From positions 1-64,000 of the forward strand of contig CAMCVN010000005.1 in the NCBI GenBank assembly GCA_945881845.1: a stretch of 64,000 bases of DNA, written 5' to 3'. Numbering within the stretch: position 1 is the stretch's first letter; each line of letters begins with the position of its first letter. This stretch comes from Bifidobacterium breve (GTDB lineage: Bacteria > Actinomycetota > Thermoleophilia > Solirubrobacterales > Solirubrobacteraceae). A model generated the notes under the pieces. It did no database searches, was not told the DNA's origin, and saw nothing but the letters and a program-made list of their open reading frames with translations. This document shows positions 8,850-18,217 of the stretch, piece after piece. The position numbers were made by a program, and so were the translations under genes.

Positions 8850-9871
8850 TACTTGCTCCCTGCGGGCTTCTCGTCGTGGCCACCGAACTCGTTGCGCATC
8901 GCCGAGAGCAGACGATCTGCGTAGTCGGCTTCGCCACGGCTCGTGAAGCGTTCGTAAAGCGCCGCCGTCAGGACCGGGGCCGGGGTGCCTGTGTCGATCG
9001 CAGCCAGTGCAGTCCAGCGACCCTCGCCGGAGTCGGAGACGCGGCCAGCAAAGCCGCTGAGGTCGTGGTCGGCGGCGAGCGCGTCTGCGATCAGGTCGAG
9101 CAGCCAGCTGCGGATTACCGTGCCGCGGCGCCAAACCTCGGCGACGTCGGGAAGGTTGAGGTCGTACTGGTAATTCTCAGGGTTGCGCAGCGGAGTCGTC
9201 TCGGCGTCAACTTCCTGCGTGCCGCTGCCGACGTTGGCGTGCTTGAGGATGTTCAGACCCTCGGCGTACGAGGCCATCATGCCGTACTCGATGCCGTTGT
9301 GGACCATCTTGACGAAGTGACCTGCGCCGGATGGGCCGCAGTGAAGCCAGCCCTCTTCGGCTGGAGTTGGGTCACCGGTGCGGCCTGGTGTGCGCGGAGC
9401 GCTGTCAACCCCTGGCGCAAGCGACTGCAGCACGGGAGCGACCATCGCGATCGCTTCGTCGGTGCCTCCCGCCATCAGGCCGTAGCCCTCGGTCAGTCCC
9501 CAGACGCCGCCGCTGACGCCGCAATCGACGTAGTGGAGGCCCTTCTCTTTGAGCTCAGCGGCGCGACGGCGGTCGTCGATGTAGTAGCTGTTGCCACCGT
9601 CGATTACGAGGTCGCCCGATTCGAGTGCGTCGGCGGCTTCCTTCAGCACCGGATCGACGATGCCGGCCGGCACCATCAGCCAGATCGCGCGCGGAGCGGT
9701 CAGCTTTGAAGCCATGTCGGCGGCGGAGTCGGCGCCTGTGGCACCCTTCGCGACGAGCGCATCGACGGCGTCCTGGTTGGGATCAAATACGACGCAATCG
9801 TGACCGTCGAGCATCAGTCGCTCGACCATGTTGGCACCCATCCGGCCGAGGCCGATCATTCCGATCTGCAT
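8849..9871 (-). CDS. gnd: 6-phosphogluconate dehydrogenase, decarboxylating (short YqeC-type)
   Basis: Converts 6-phosphogluconate to ribulose-5-phosphate and CO2. It has the GLGRMGANM dinucleotide motif at 7-15, CGVSGGVWG substrate loop and [23 protein letters not shown] active-site helix. At 340 aa it belongs to the short YqeC-like class rather than the 470 aa dimeric enzyme; members of that class often prefer NAD+, which I infer but cannot see. The start overlaps the rpiB stop (TAATG) and the stop overlaps the zwf start. Confidence 0.95.
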   Translation of the reverse strand: MQIGMIGLGRMGANMVERLMLDGHDCVVFDPNQDAVDALVAKGATGADSAADMASKLTAPRAIWLMVPAGIVDPVLKEAADALESGDLVIDGGNSYYIDDRRRAAELKEKGLHYVDCGVSGGVWGLTEGYGLMAGGTDEAIAMVAPVLQSLAPGVDSAPRTPGRTGDPTPAEEGWLHCGPSGAGHFVKMVHNGIEYGMMASYAEGLNILKHANVGSGTQEVDAETTPLRNPENYQYDLNLPDVAEVWRRGTVIRSWLLDLIADALAADHDLSGFAGRVSDSGEGRWTALAAIDTGTPAPVLTAALYERFTSRGEADYADRLLSAMRNEFGGHDEKPAGSK

Positions 9872-10344
9872 TAGCTGTCTCCTTCGAGGTTGGCATCTAG
9901 TCCTTCAAATTCGAGCAACTCGACCTTGGCGCGGCGGCGCAGGTGGCGCGGCTCATCGCTTACTTCGGCCTGAGCGAAGGTGCGAACCAGCTCGCGGGCA
10001 ACCTCGCTGCCGATCACGCGGCCGCCGATGCAAAGCACGTTGACTGCGTCGTGCTCGACGGCTTGGTGGGCGGTGTAAGTGTCGTGAATCGTCTGCGCGC
10101 GAATCCCGGGGAGCTTGGAGGCCGCGACAGCAATACCGGCGCCGGAGCCGCAGGCGAGGATGCCTCGCTCGGCGTCGCCAGCGTCGATTACCTTGCCCAT
10201 CTTCAGTGCCATGTCGGGGTAGTCGTCGCACTGGCCGAGGTCGAGAACCTCATGCCCGAGTTCAATCAGCGTCGACGTAGCAACGTCATGAAGCGGTGCT
10301 CCGGCGTGGTCAACTCCGACGGCAAAGATCATCGGCGCGGACAC
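9871..10344 (-). CDS. rpiB: Ribose-5-phosphate isomerase B
   Basis: RpiB/LacAB-family enzyme converting ribulose-5-P to ribose-5-P. Visible are VGVDHAG (9-15), the catalytic cysteine loop ILACGSGAG (C65), AASKLPGIRA, and TAHQAVEHDAVNVLCIGGRVIG. It is the first gene of the five-gene pentose phosphate operon. About 66 bp separate it from the divergent membrane-protein gene, so the operon promoter should lie there. A second ATG four codons downstream (MIFAVG) is possible. Confidence 0.95.
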   Translation of the reverse strand: MSAPMIFAVGVDHAGAPLHDVATSTLIELGHEVLDLGQCDDYPDMALKMGKVIDAGDAERGILACGSGAGIAVAASKLPGIRAQTIHDTYTAHQAVEHDAVNVLCIGGRVIGSEVARELVRTFAQAEVSDEPRHLRRRAKVELLEFEGLDANLEGDS

Positions 10345-10410
10345 TAATGGGTTTTTTTCAATCGTGCTTGACCATTATGTGAAGGCCGCGCTCTGTAACC
10401 TCGGCAGGCG

Positions 10411-12117
10411 ATGATCGCCGACTGGTGGCAACGATCCCCTCGGCTCAGCGGCCGCGAGCTATTCATCGTCGCGCTTACGGCGGCGCTGGTTTCGATAATT
10501 CAATTCTGGCCGCTGATCCTGAACCTTGGCAGCGAGATTCCGCTCGACCTCGGCGACCCGCTGCCGCAGGCCTGGCAGGTCGCCTGGGATGGCCACGCTC
10601 TGCTGACTCAGCCGCTCAGCTTCTTCCAGAGCAACCAATTCTGGCCGCTACATGACACGCTTGCATTCTCCGACGCGCTAGTGGGCTACACGCCGGCGGG
10701 GCTAATCGGTTCCGGACCCGAGGCCGCGGTCGCGCGCTACGACCTGCTCTTCCTCTTTGCCTTCGCGCTCTGCTTCTTTGGCGCTTACTTGCTGGCGCGC
10801 GAGCTTGGCGCGCCGCCTTGGGCAGCGCTGGTCGCTGGCGCGGCATTCGCTTACGCGCCTTGGCGGCTTGAGCAGGGCGGCCACCTACACGTGATCTCCA
10901 GCGGCGGCATACCGATTGCGATCGCGCTGCTGCTGCGCGGCTACCGGCGTCAGTCTGCAGGGCTGATCCTCGGCGGCTGGGCTGTAGCCGCCTGGCAGCT
11001 CTCGCTCGGCTTCTCGCTCGGACTGCCGCTCGTCTACCTACTGGCGCTGCTGGCGTTGATCGCCGCCGTGCTCTGGTGGCGAGCCGGGAAGCCTGCGCCT
11101 GCGCGGCGCGCTCTGCTCGCAACCATGGCCGGCGGCTTACTACTGGCGGCCACCGCCTTCTTTCTCTCTCGCCCCTACCTGCGCGTGCTCGATTCCTACC
11201 CTGAGGCTGAGCGCTCGGCGAACCTCGTCAGCTACTACTCGCCGCCGCTGAAGGCCTTCATCGCCGCGCCCGAAACAAACATGATCTGGGGCTCGGTCAC
11301 AGCGCCGGTCCGCGCAGGTATCGACGCCGTAGCTGAGAAGACGCTCTTCCCCGGCTTGGCGATCTTGCTGCTGGCGCTAGTCGGCCTTAGCTGGCGCGGC
11401 TACCCGAGAGGGCTGCGAATCGGCCTTGGCGTAGCTGCGCTGCTCTGCGCGATCCTCTCTCTCGGCTTCGCTGCCGAGGGCATCGGCAGTTGGCTCCCCT
11501 ACCGCTGGCTCTTTGAGGCGCTGCCCGGGTGGCAGGGGATTCGCGTCCCCGGGCGCTTGCAGACGATCACCTCGCTACTACTGGCGCTGCTGGCAGCGGG
11601 CGGCGCGGCGCGTGTCGCGGCGGCAATCGCGGCGCGCTCAAAGAGCGAACGTTTAGCCGCCGCGAGCGGCGCACTACTGACGCTGATCGTCCTGGCCGAA
11701 GGCACTGGCCTCGTCTACCCCCATCCGCGAGTCCCAACTGCGCCAGCCTCACTGGCCGGTCTACGCCAACCGCTGCTTGAGCTGCCGGCCGAGGCGCCCG
11801 ACAACCGCCGCTACCTGCTCTGGTCAACCGACGGCTTCCCAAAGCTTCTCAACGGCCGCACTGGATTCCAGCCGCGCTACTTCGCCGAGACGCTACGCGC
11901 TGTGGACGGGCTAAGAAGCGTGCAAGCGCTCAACGACCTCCGCTCGCGCGGAGTCGCGACGATCGTGATCAACGACCAACTTCCCGGCGGCGCAGGGCTG
12001 ACCGCTGCGGCGGAGCGCCTGCTGCCGATCTCAGGCGTCACCAGCGAGCGGCGCGGGCCGCTGCTGATCCTGCGACTGCCGCCCGCCGGCGCTAAGCCGC
12101 TCGGCCCGCCGCGCTAA
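10411..12117 (+). CDS. Polytopic membrane protein, GT-C/YfhO-like
   Basis: 568 aa with roughly ten to eleven transmembrane segments and a C-terminal soluble part from about residue 440. An early extracytoplasmic loop carries LDLGDPLPQAW, a pattern common in GT-C-type and YfhO-like membrane glycosyltransferases (LGDP.L.AW). This suggests a lipid-linked-sugar-using enzyme, but no specific function is claimed. Its last 87 bp overlap the 3' end of the opposing membrane-protein gene. Confidence 0.75.
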   Translation: MIADWWQRSPRLSGRELFIVALTAALVSIIQFWPLILNLGSEIPLDLGDPLPQAWQVAWDGHALLTQPLSFFQSNQFWPLHDTLAFSDALVGYTPAGLIGSGPEAAVARYDLLFLFAFALCFFGAYLLARELGAPPWAALVAGAAFAYAPWRLEQGGHLHVISSGGIPIAIALLLRGYRRQSAGLILGGWAVAAWQLSLGFSLGLPLVYLLALLALIAAVLWWRAGKPAPARRALLATMAGGLLLAATAFFLSRPYLRVLDSYPEAERSANLVSYYSPPLKAFIAAPETNMIWGSVTAPVRAGIDAVAEKTLFPGLAILLLALVGLSWRGYPRGLRIGLGVAALLCAILSLGFAAEGIGSWLPYRWLFEALPGWQGIRVPGRLQTITSLLLALLAAGGAARVAAAIAARSKSERLAAASGALLTLIVLAEGTGLVYPHPRVPTAPASLAGLRQPLLELPAEAPDNRRYLLWSTDGFPKLLNGRTGFQPRYFAETLRAVDGLRSVQALNDLRSRGVATIVINDQLPGGAGLTAAAERLLPISGVTSERRGPLLILRLPPAGAKPLGPPR

Positions 12118-13818
12118 CACGAGCGCCGCTCCGGCCACCAAGAGCGCCAGGCCGACGACTGCGACCGGCAGGCCACCGCGGTTGATCGCGTCAGGGTCAC
12201 CGCCGAAGAAGCTGCGCTCGCCGAGCAAGCGTGAGAGTACGAGTGCCAGTAGTGCCCACAGCCCCAGCGCCCAGAGCGCGAGCCGAGTGTCGGCCGCCAC
12301 TGCCAGCACCCCGGTTGCGCGCGCGCCAAGCCAGACCGCGGTGGCGAAGATCGCCAACAAAGGAATGATTGTCAGCCAGCCGTCTCCCAAACCGAAAGCT
12401 GAGAGAATCGTGTGCTGGAACGTGTTGTCCAGCGCCCGCTCCTGCCACTGGTAGAGATTCCCGGCGCCAACCAGCGGATAGGTCACCAGCGCCGTCGTCA
12501 TCACGACGAAACCGCAGGCCGAGAGCACCAGCGTCGTCGCCGGGATTCGCCGCCAAGCCTCAGCGAAGCCGAGTGCGATGAACGGCAGTGTTGGGATCAA
12601 GAAGCGCGGCCCGGGAGTTCCGCCACCAAACGGCAGCCAGTAACCGGTGTCGTAGATGAAGAAAAGCGCGACGATCGCGATGATCGTGTTGGCCTCAGCG
12701 CGGCTGCCGTTCTTGCGCATCATCCAGACGCCGTAGAGGCCAACGATCACGACCGGAGTGATCGTGATGATCCCGCGCGGCGCCAACAGCAATTCGAGCG
12801 CGGCATGAGGGTCAGGGACGCCGATCCCGAAGAAACCGCCTGAGTTGAGGCCCAGCGTGTCGTGGCCGCTGAAGCCCTGCACGTCAACGGCGTTGCTGTA
12901 GGAGTTGGTCGCTGGCGACCCAAACGCCCACTGGTTGTAAGCGAAGAGAGGCAGCACGCCGACAATCACGCCCGCCGCGTAGACCACGCCGCGCCATAGC
13001 TTCGGCGCGAATCCGGGCTTCGGCAGATCACCGCGCAACATCGCGTAGAGCCCGATCACGATTCCCGCCAGAGCGAGTGGGTACTCGATTGTCACTGCCA
13101 GCCCGGCGAGCAACCCGGCGAGCCCGATCAGCGCCAACCGCGGCGGCCCGCGTCGCTCACGCATCAAGAGCGCGAAGGCAGCAAACGCTGCGAGTGAGGC
13201 GAGAATGTGGCCGAAGAACTGGCTGGCGAAGACCATCACCATCGTCGCCATCCCAAGCGTGAGCGCTGCCGCAGTGCCGTAGCCGGGGAGCACCCGCTCG
13301 CTAATCCTCCGAATCAGCAGCAGCAGGCCGAGCGCCGGTAGCACGCTTGTAAGCAGGCCCAGCGCCCAAACCAGCGGCGCCTGCACCTCAAGCTGCCGCG
13401 TTACCTCGCGGGCCCTCTGGGGGTTGTAACCGTAGGCCGAAATGTTCAGCGCCTTGTAGGTCCATAGCCTGGCCCCGCTTTCGCGCGCGTTGTCGGCCGC
13501 GGCGCGCGAAAGATCCTCCCCGCCGACGGCCTTTAGCACTAGGTAAGCGGGGGTTGCGAGCAGCGGCAACCCTGGCGCCTTAACGGAGAAGAACTGGCCG
13601 TTAATCCACGACTTGTCTCGCGTCTCCCAGTGGTACTTATCGATCTGGGCGGTGCCATCGCCGAGCGCTTTGACGAAGGCGAAGTAGGAGGTCTGGGCCC
13701 AGCCGAGCGACTGCATCACGAAGGCCCAGCCGAAGGCAAGGACGCAGATCGCGGCGATTCCGCTGCGCCGTCGCGACTGCGCGCGAGCATCTGAAGGGGG
13801 GCTGACGGCGACGCTCAT
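12031..13818 (-). CDS. Polytopic membrane protein, PMT/GT-C-like glycosyltransferase candidate
   Basis: 595 aa with about twelve hydrophobic segments. The first external loop has DKYHWETRDKSWINGQFFSVKAPGLP in fragments such as HWETRDKSW, a pattern shared by actinobacterial proteins annotated as dolichyl-phosphate-mannose-type mannosyltransferases; the function is inferred. I chose the ATG of MSVAVSPP because the 32 residues in front are arginine- and proline-rich and implausible. The C-terminus ends in a basic tail lying antisense to the end of the neighbouring gene. Confidence 0.7.
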   Translation of the reverse strand: MSVAVSPPSDARAQSRRRSGIAAICVLAFGWAFVMQSLGWAQTSYFAFVKALGDGTAQIDKYHWETRDKSWINGQFFSVKAPGLPLLATPAYLVLKAVGGEDLSRAAADNARESGARLWTYKALNISAYGYNPQRAREVTRQLEVQAPLVWALGLLTSVLPALGLLLLIRRISERVLPGYGTAAALTLGMATMVMVFASQFFGHILASLAAFAAFALLMRERRGPPRLALIGLAGLLAGLAVTIEYPLALAGIVIGLYAMLRGDLPKPGFAPKLWRGVVYAAGVIVGVLPLFAYNQWAFGSPATNSYSNAVDVQGFSGHDTLGLNSGGFFGIGVPDPHAALELLLAPRGIITITPVVIVGLYGVWMMRKNGSRAEANTIIAIVALFFIYDTGYWLPFGGGTPGPRFLIPTLPFIALGFAEAWRRIPATTLVLSACGFVVMTTALVTYPLVGAGNLYQWQERALDNTFQHTILSAFGLGDGWLTIIPLLAIFATAVWLGARATGVLAVAADTRLALWALGLWALLALVLSRLLGERSFFGGDPDAINRGGLPVAVVGLALLVAGAALVLARRAERLSAGGRQSQDQQRPAPLAGDA

Positions 13819-13907
13819 CGGCCGCAGACAATAGGGATGCGGCCGACAGAAGTATGCCGGGCCGACGGCGCGGCGCCAAAAAGATCGCGATCCGCCAAGA
13901 TGCGCCA

Positions 13908-14114
13908 ATGGCACTCTTCAAAGAAGGCGAAGCGGTATGGGTTCAGCAGCCTGACGGCAGCGAGCGCGCAGGCGTTTTTGTCGGCGACGGCGAGAACGCA
14001 ACTTGGTTTGGTGGAGCGCCTCTTGCCTACGTCGTCTACCCGGACACTAAGGACGGCGAAGAGGTAAACCTCGCGCGCGTAACAGCGCGTGACGAGAACG
14101 AAGAAACCGGCTAA
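13908..14114 (+). CDS. Conserved-looking small protein, 68 aa
   Basis: Small acidic soluble protein (MALFKEGEAVWV...). The pattern of short beta strands (EAVWVQQPDG, RAGVFVGDGE, LAYVVYPDTKDGEEVNLARV) resembles a compact SH3- or Tudor-like barrel, but no family is recognised. I chose the ATG of MALFKEG instead of a longer arginine-rich start 54 bp upstream. It converges on murB with a 10 bp gap. Confidence 0.55.
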   Translation: MALFKEGEAVWVQQPDGSERAGVFVGDGENATWFGGAPLAYVVYPDTKDGEEVNLARVTARDENEETG

Positions 14115-14124
14115 CGCGCGCCGC

Positions 14125-15192
14125 TCACCACTCGAGCCCGATCAGCGCGGGTTCAGGACGCAGCTGGACCGCGAAGAGCTCGTCGACGCGCGCCGCAATC
14201 TCGTGAGCGAAGGCCAGTAGCTCGGCCGCGCTTGCAGCGCCAAGATTCGTTAGCGCGAGCGTGTGCTTCGAGGAGAGCGCTACTTGACCGCGCTGCTCAC
14301 CACGGCTGAATCCAGCCTGCTCGATTAGCCAGGCCGCTGAGCTCTTCACCATGCCTCCAGCGGCGTCGAAGCGCGGCGCCTGTGCTCCGTCGCCGCAGTG
14401 CTCGCGGACACGCTGCTCGAGCTGCTCAAACTCGGCACCGCTAAGAATCGGATTGGTGAAGAACGAACCGGCGCTCCAAGTGTCACGGTCGTGCTCGTCG
14501 AGCAGCATCCCCTTCGCACGCCGCAGCTCGAGCACGGCGCTGCGCGCGGCCTCGGCCTCGGCCCGATCGCCAACCTCGACGCCGAGCTTCTCCGCCAGTT
14601 CGCGGTAGGCGATCGGCGCGCTCAGCGACGAGCGTTCAAGCAGAAAGCGGACGGCCAAGACGATTAGGTCGGCGTTCCCTTTCAGCGCGCTACTGCGGTA
14701 TGCGAAGCCGCACTGCGCCGCTGTCATCTCTTCGACCTGCTGCGTCGCGCGGTTGTATACGCGCACAGCCTCGATCGTCGTTGCAACCTCCTGGCCGTAG
14801 GCGCCGACGTTCTGGATCGGCGTTGCGCCGACCAAGCCGGGGATCCCCGCCAGGCACTCGACCCCGCTCAACCCAGCTTCGACCAGCGCGTCAACGAGCA
14901 GCGCCCAATCGTCGCCGGCGCTGGCGTCGATCGCGAAACTCTGGTCATCGCGCTGCTGGTGCTCAGCTCCTTCATAGACAAGGCGCAGCGCCGTGCCATC
15001 GAAGCCCTCGTCGGCTATCACGACGTTGCTGCCGCCGCCGAGCACGAAGAACGGTTCGCCGTCGTGATCGAGCTGCCTGATCGCCTCGACGCATGCGTCC
15101 TCGCCCTCAACAGTCCAAAGCTGTTTCGCAGCGCCGCCAATCCGCAGCGTCGTCAGTGGCGCCAGCGGCGCGTTCTCGGTGATCGGGTTCAC
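14125..15192 (-). CDS. murB: UDP-N-acetylenolpyruvoylglucosamine reductase
   Basis: NADPH- and FAD-dependent enzyme making UDP-MurNAc for peptidoglycan. It shows TTLRIGGAA, the FAD loop LGGGSNVVIAD, IPGLVGATPIQNVGAYGQEV, YRSSALKG, AGSFFTNP with the catalytic serine and the C-terminal EPALIGLEW. The YRSS loop insertion makes it a type I MurB like E. coli's, 355 aa. It lies apart from any mur/fts cluster, as a single gene after the sulfatase (34 bp gap). Confidence 0.96.
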   Translation of the reverse strand: MNPITENAPLAPLTTLRIGGAAKQLWTVEGEDACVEAIRQLDHDGEPFFVLGGGSNVVIADEGFDGTALRLVYEGAEHQQRDDQSFAIDASAGDDWALLVDALVEAGLSGVECLAGIPGLVGATPIQNVGAYGQEVATTIEAVRVYNRATQQVEEMTAAQCGFAYRSSALKGNADLIVLAVRFLLERSSLSAPIAYRELAEKLGVEVGDRAEAEAARSAVLELRRAKGMLLDEHDRDTWSAGSFFTNPILSGAEFEQLEQRVREHCGDGAQAPRFDAAGGMVKSSAAWLIEQAGFSRGEQRGQVALSSKHTLALTNLGAASAAELLAFAHEIAARVDELFAVQLRPEPALIGLEW

Positions 15193-15226
15193 GCCGATCA
15201 GGTTAGTCGCGCAGCGACAGGATCGC

Positions 15227-16915
15227 CTAAACGGCGGGGAGCGGCGGCGATGTCATGCCGGCCTCTTCGCAGGCTTGCAGCAGCAGCGCAGCGAGCCTTG
15301 GCTTCTCACGAACGGCGCGCGGCGAGCGCGGCCGACCGGTCCGCGTGTCGAGCAGGTTGTAGGCCTCATCGGGGTCGCTGCGCAGGTCATAGAGCTCGTA
15401 CTCGGGCGCCTCTACTCCATCTGGGTCGAGATAAACGGCGTACTTCCAGCCCTCGTCGCGGACGCATCGGACACGGTTTGGTTGGCCGGAACCGTTCTGC
15501 ATCGCAGTGCCCGACTGATGGTCGTCGTAGGTGAAGAGGATGTGGTCGCGGATCTGATCGGCGCATGAACTGCTGTCAACGATCGGTCCGAAATCGACGC
15601 CGCACTGCTCCAGCCGCTTCGCGTTCGGTTGCGCGAAGCTCGCGAGAACGGGGCTCAGGTCGCAGCCATCGAGCTGACTTTCGGTCTTGGCACCGGCGAT
15701 CCCAAGGAAGGTGGGAACGAGGTCGATCAGCGAGGCGAGCGTCTCGGTTTCGGCAGGCTCTGGGAAGCAGACCGGGTTGGAGAAGACGAGCGGAACGCGG
15801 ATCGTCTCCTCGTAGGCGTTGAAGATCTTCTGGCGCGCGCCGCCATGAGAGAGCCCCATGTCGCCGTGGTCCGAGGTGCGCGCGATAACTGTGCGAGAGC
15901 GAAGCGAGCTTGGGTCCTCGGCGTCGCCGAGCGCCGTCAGCAGGCGACCAACATGACGATCCACTACGCGCTGCAGGTGGGCATAGAAGTTGACGTAGTC
16001 GCGCTGCTCATCACGGTTGACCAGCGGACCGAGGTAGGCCGCCATGCCGACTAGCGCCATCGAATGGACGCCAGGCTTGTTGGCGAGCAATTCGTCGATC
16101 GTCGGCGGCAGCGGGATATCCAGATCGGCAAATTCCTCGCGCCGGTAGCCACCGACACGGAAACTTGTCGGGTAGGCGAGAACATCGTGCGGGTTGATCA
16201 ACGAGACGACGAGGCAGAACGGCTCGGGCAGGTCTTCCTGCGCGAGGAAGCGCTCAACCTGATCCATGTAAACCTTGTCCCAGCCTCCGTTGGCGGGGCC
16301 GCCTTTGCCGCCACCGAAGGTTTCCGGGAAGGTGTCGCCGCCGGCATCCGGCGGCTCCCAGCCAGCGAATCCGAAGTCGCGTTCGATTCGCTCGCCGTCC
16401 TCGGAGGTCCAGTTGGTGCCGTTTACCGGCTTCGTCAGGTGCCACTTGCCGCGCAGGGCAACGTGGTAGCCGTTGCTCCCGAGCATTGTCGCCAGCGTCT
16501 CGATGCCAGCGGGAAGCTCAGGTTCGCTGCCGGACTTCGGGCCGACCCGCGTGAGCGAGCGAACGAGGCTCTTGAAGATTCGCCTGAAGCGGACTGCGCC
16601 GCTCTTGACGGCGTTCACCGCTAACGGCAGCGCGGCGCTTGCGTTCTCCGGGTGCGGCCAGATCTGACCCTCAACGAGCGTCAGCGTGACGCCGTGACGC
16701 GAGGGGTAGGTACCGGTCAGGAATGAGGCGCGGCTCGGCGAACACATCGCCGTCGCCGTGAATGCGCGCGTGAAGTCAACTCCGGTTGCGCGAAGCGCAG
16801 CGTCGTTCGGAGTCAGTGCGTCGAGCCACTCTTGATCGTCCGGCCAGTGCTGCACCGCGCGCTGCTGGTCGGTGATCAGCAGGATCAGGTTTGGCGGGCG
16901 CTCGGTCTGTGACAT
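15227..16915 (-). CDS. Type I sulfatase (formylglycine-dependent)
   Basis: Alkaline-phosphatase-superfamily sulfatase of 562 aa. The N-terminal metal site is ILLITDQQR (D16) and the modification motif is CSPSRASFLTG with C58, the cysteine turned into formylglycine. HHis-type ligands follow in KWHLTKP and ARTSDHGDMGLSHG. There is no signal peptide, so it may be cytoplasmic. The substrate is not evident; choline- or aryl-sulfatase are possible. No formylglycine-generating enzyme gene is in the window. Confidence 0.92.
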   Translation of the reverse strand: MSQTERPPNLILLITDQQRAVQHWPDDQEWLDALTPNDAALRATGVDFTRAFTATAMCSPSRASFLTGTYPSRHGVTLTLVEGQIWPHPENASAALPLAVNAVKSGAVRFRRIFKSLVRSLTRVGPKSGSEPELPAGIETLATMLGSNGYHVALRGKWHLTKPVNGTNWTSEDGERIERDFGFAGWEPPDAGGDTFPETFGGGKGGPANGGWDKVYMDQVERFLAQEDLPEPFCLVVSLINPHDVLAYPTSFRVGGYRREEFADLDIPLPPTIDELLANKPGVHSMALVGMAAYLGPLVNRDEQRDYVNFYAHLQRVVDRHVGRLLTALGDAEDPSSLRSRTVIARTSDHGDMGLSHGGARQKIFNAYEETIRVPLVFSNPVCFPEPAETETLASLIDLVPTFLGIAGAKTESQLDGCDLSPVLASFAQPNAKRLEQCGVDFGPIVDSSSCADQIRDHILFTYDDHQSGTAMQNGSGQPNRVRCVRDEGWKYAVYLDPDGVEAPEYELYDLRSDPDEAYNLLDTRTGRPRSPRAVREKPRLAALLLQACEEAGMTSPPLPAV

Positions 16916-16933
16916 CGGGGCTAACGGTATCGC

Positions 16934-17599
16934 TTAGAAGAGGACGCTAAGACCCTGCAGCAGCAACAGCAAGGCGATCAAACCGAAGAGGCACGCAAGT
17001 ACCAGCCGCCCGTGACGCTCAAGCCACTCGCGCCAGCGATGGAGGGTCGGCAGGGAGCGCTCGCCGAACGCTGCGGCAACCGCGATCGGAGTGATGATCA
17101 GGATCGATGAGAACGCGATGAAGAAGACGGCGGCCGCAATCGTTTGCCCGAGAGCAAGCGAGTCGCCATGGATTACGGCGCCAGCCTGCAAGGCCGAGAG
17201 CAAGTCCTTGACGGCAATGATCACAAGCCCAACGCCGAGCGCGAAAGCCCGCGGCGGTGTGACGGTGTGAAGGAACTTCATCCATGGCTCGATTTTGTGC
17301 GGCTCACCATGCTTCGGTCGCAGTCGCCACTCGTGGATCGCCAACGCGAGCAGCACGAATGCGACGACGACGAAGGCAATGGCGACCGTTCTTGACGGCG
17401 TCGTGCTGACCGAGTCAACGCCGGAGAGCAGCGCCGCCGCCACCAGCACGGTCAGGATGCAAACCCAGCCGGCGAGGAAGGCGAGCGGGTTGGCCCGCTC
17501 ACGCTCGGTCAGCAGCATCATGATCACGGCCAACACTGGCACCGGACTAATCGCGATCACCGCCGCAAGCGGCAGCAGCTCTGTGAAGGTGCTCTTCAT
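16934..17599 (-). CDS. GAP/Sap-family membrane exporter-like protein
   Basis: 221 aa, six predicted membrane helices, LysE-superfamily layout. The N-terminal LLPLAAVIAISPVPVLAVIMML and the central FLHTVTPPRAFALGVGLVIIAVKDL are hallmarks of the GAP family (Sap, sulfolipid/peptidoglycolipid addressing proteins) of actinobacteria, which are linked to export of cell-envelope lipids. It lies 18 bp upstream of... the sulfatase start on the same strand, so the two may be cotranscribed. The transported molecule is unknown. Confidence 0.82.
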   Translation of the reverse strand: MKSTFTELLPLAAVIAISPVPVLAVIMMLLTERERANPLAFLAGWVCILTVLVAAALLSGVDSVSTTPSRTVAIAFVVVAFVLLALAIHEWRLRPKHGEPHKIEPWMKFLHTVTPPRAFALGVGLVIIAVKDLLSALQAGAVIHGDSLALGQTIAAAVFFIAFSSILIITPIAVAAAFGERSLPTLHRWREWLERHGRLVLACLFGLIALLLLLQGLSVLF

Positions 17600-17629
17600 T
17601 GCTTCGGGCCTAGCAGGCCTGAGCCAGGA

Positions 17630-18217
17630 TCAGGAGAGTGATCCGGTGTCGTTCCAATGCTTAAGCGCCGGACGGCCGTGCTCATGGCCGAGCACGCAGA
17701 TCGCCGCCGTTCCCAGCAGCAAGGCCGAGGCCTCGTGCGCCGGCAGGCCGGCCCAGCGTGCGCCGACGACTCGCAGCACATGGCCGTGAGCGACGAACAG
17801 CCAGCTACCGCCTGCTTCGCTGGCGCGCTTGATCAGCGGATCAACGCGCGCGCCAACCTCGGCCGCGCTCTCGCCGCCTGGGCAGCCGTCGGCGAAGAGC
17901 CACCAGTCGGGCCGCTTCTGCTGAATCTCGACCGTTGTGATCCCCTCGTACTCGCCGTAGTTCCATTCCGTCAGCTCATCGGTCGTCTGCGCACCAGCGC
18001 CGTAGCCGGCAAGCTCGCAGGTATCACGGGCGCGCTTCAGTGGGCTCGTGAAAACGTGATCGAACTCCATCCCGGCAAGCCGCTTTCCGGCCTCACGCGC
18101 CTCGTTGCGGCCGTTCTCGGTCAGTTCGATGTCACTGAGCCCGGTGTGACGGCCGTTCAGCGACCACTCAGTTTCGCCGTGGCGCAGCAGGACAACCGTG
18201 GCTTCGTTGGTCGGCAC
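17630..18217 (-). CDS. Histidine phosphatase family protein, Shb17-like
   Basis: Phosphoglycerate-mutase-fold phosphatase. The phosphohistidine motif LRHGETEWSLNGRHTGLSD is at the N-terminus, FTSPLKRARDTCELAG in the middle, EWNYGEYEGI after it, and FVAHGHVLRVVGARW carries the second histidine. The phrases GRHTGLSDIELTENG and DGCPGGES match the Shb17-type group (yeast sedoheptulose-1,7-bisphosphatase) better than cofactor-dependent mutases, so a sugar-phosphate substrate is plausible. The GTG at the start of PTNEATVV gives 195 aa; a TTG 39 bp upstream is less likely. Confidence 0.87.
   Translation of the reverse strand: MPTNEATVVLLRHGETEWSLNGRHTGLSDIELTENGRNEAREAGKRLAGMEFDHVFTSPLKRARDTCELAGYGAGAQTTDELTEWNYGEYEGITTVEIQQKRPDWWLFADGCPGGESAAEVGARVDPLIKRASEAGGSWLFVAHGHVLRVVGARWAGLPAHEASALLLGTAAICVLGHEHGRPALKHWNDTGSLS

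Noticed and set aside
10355-10411. TTGACC-like -35 before the 10.4 kb membrane-protein gene
   Set aside because: The best -10 candidate (TGTAAC) is about 20 bp away, beyond usual spacing; not strong enough to annotate.
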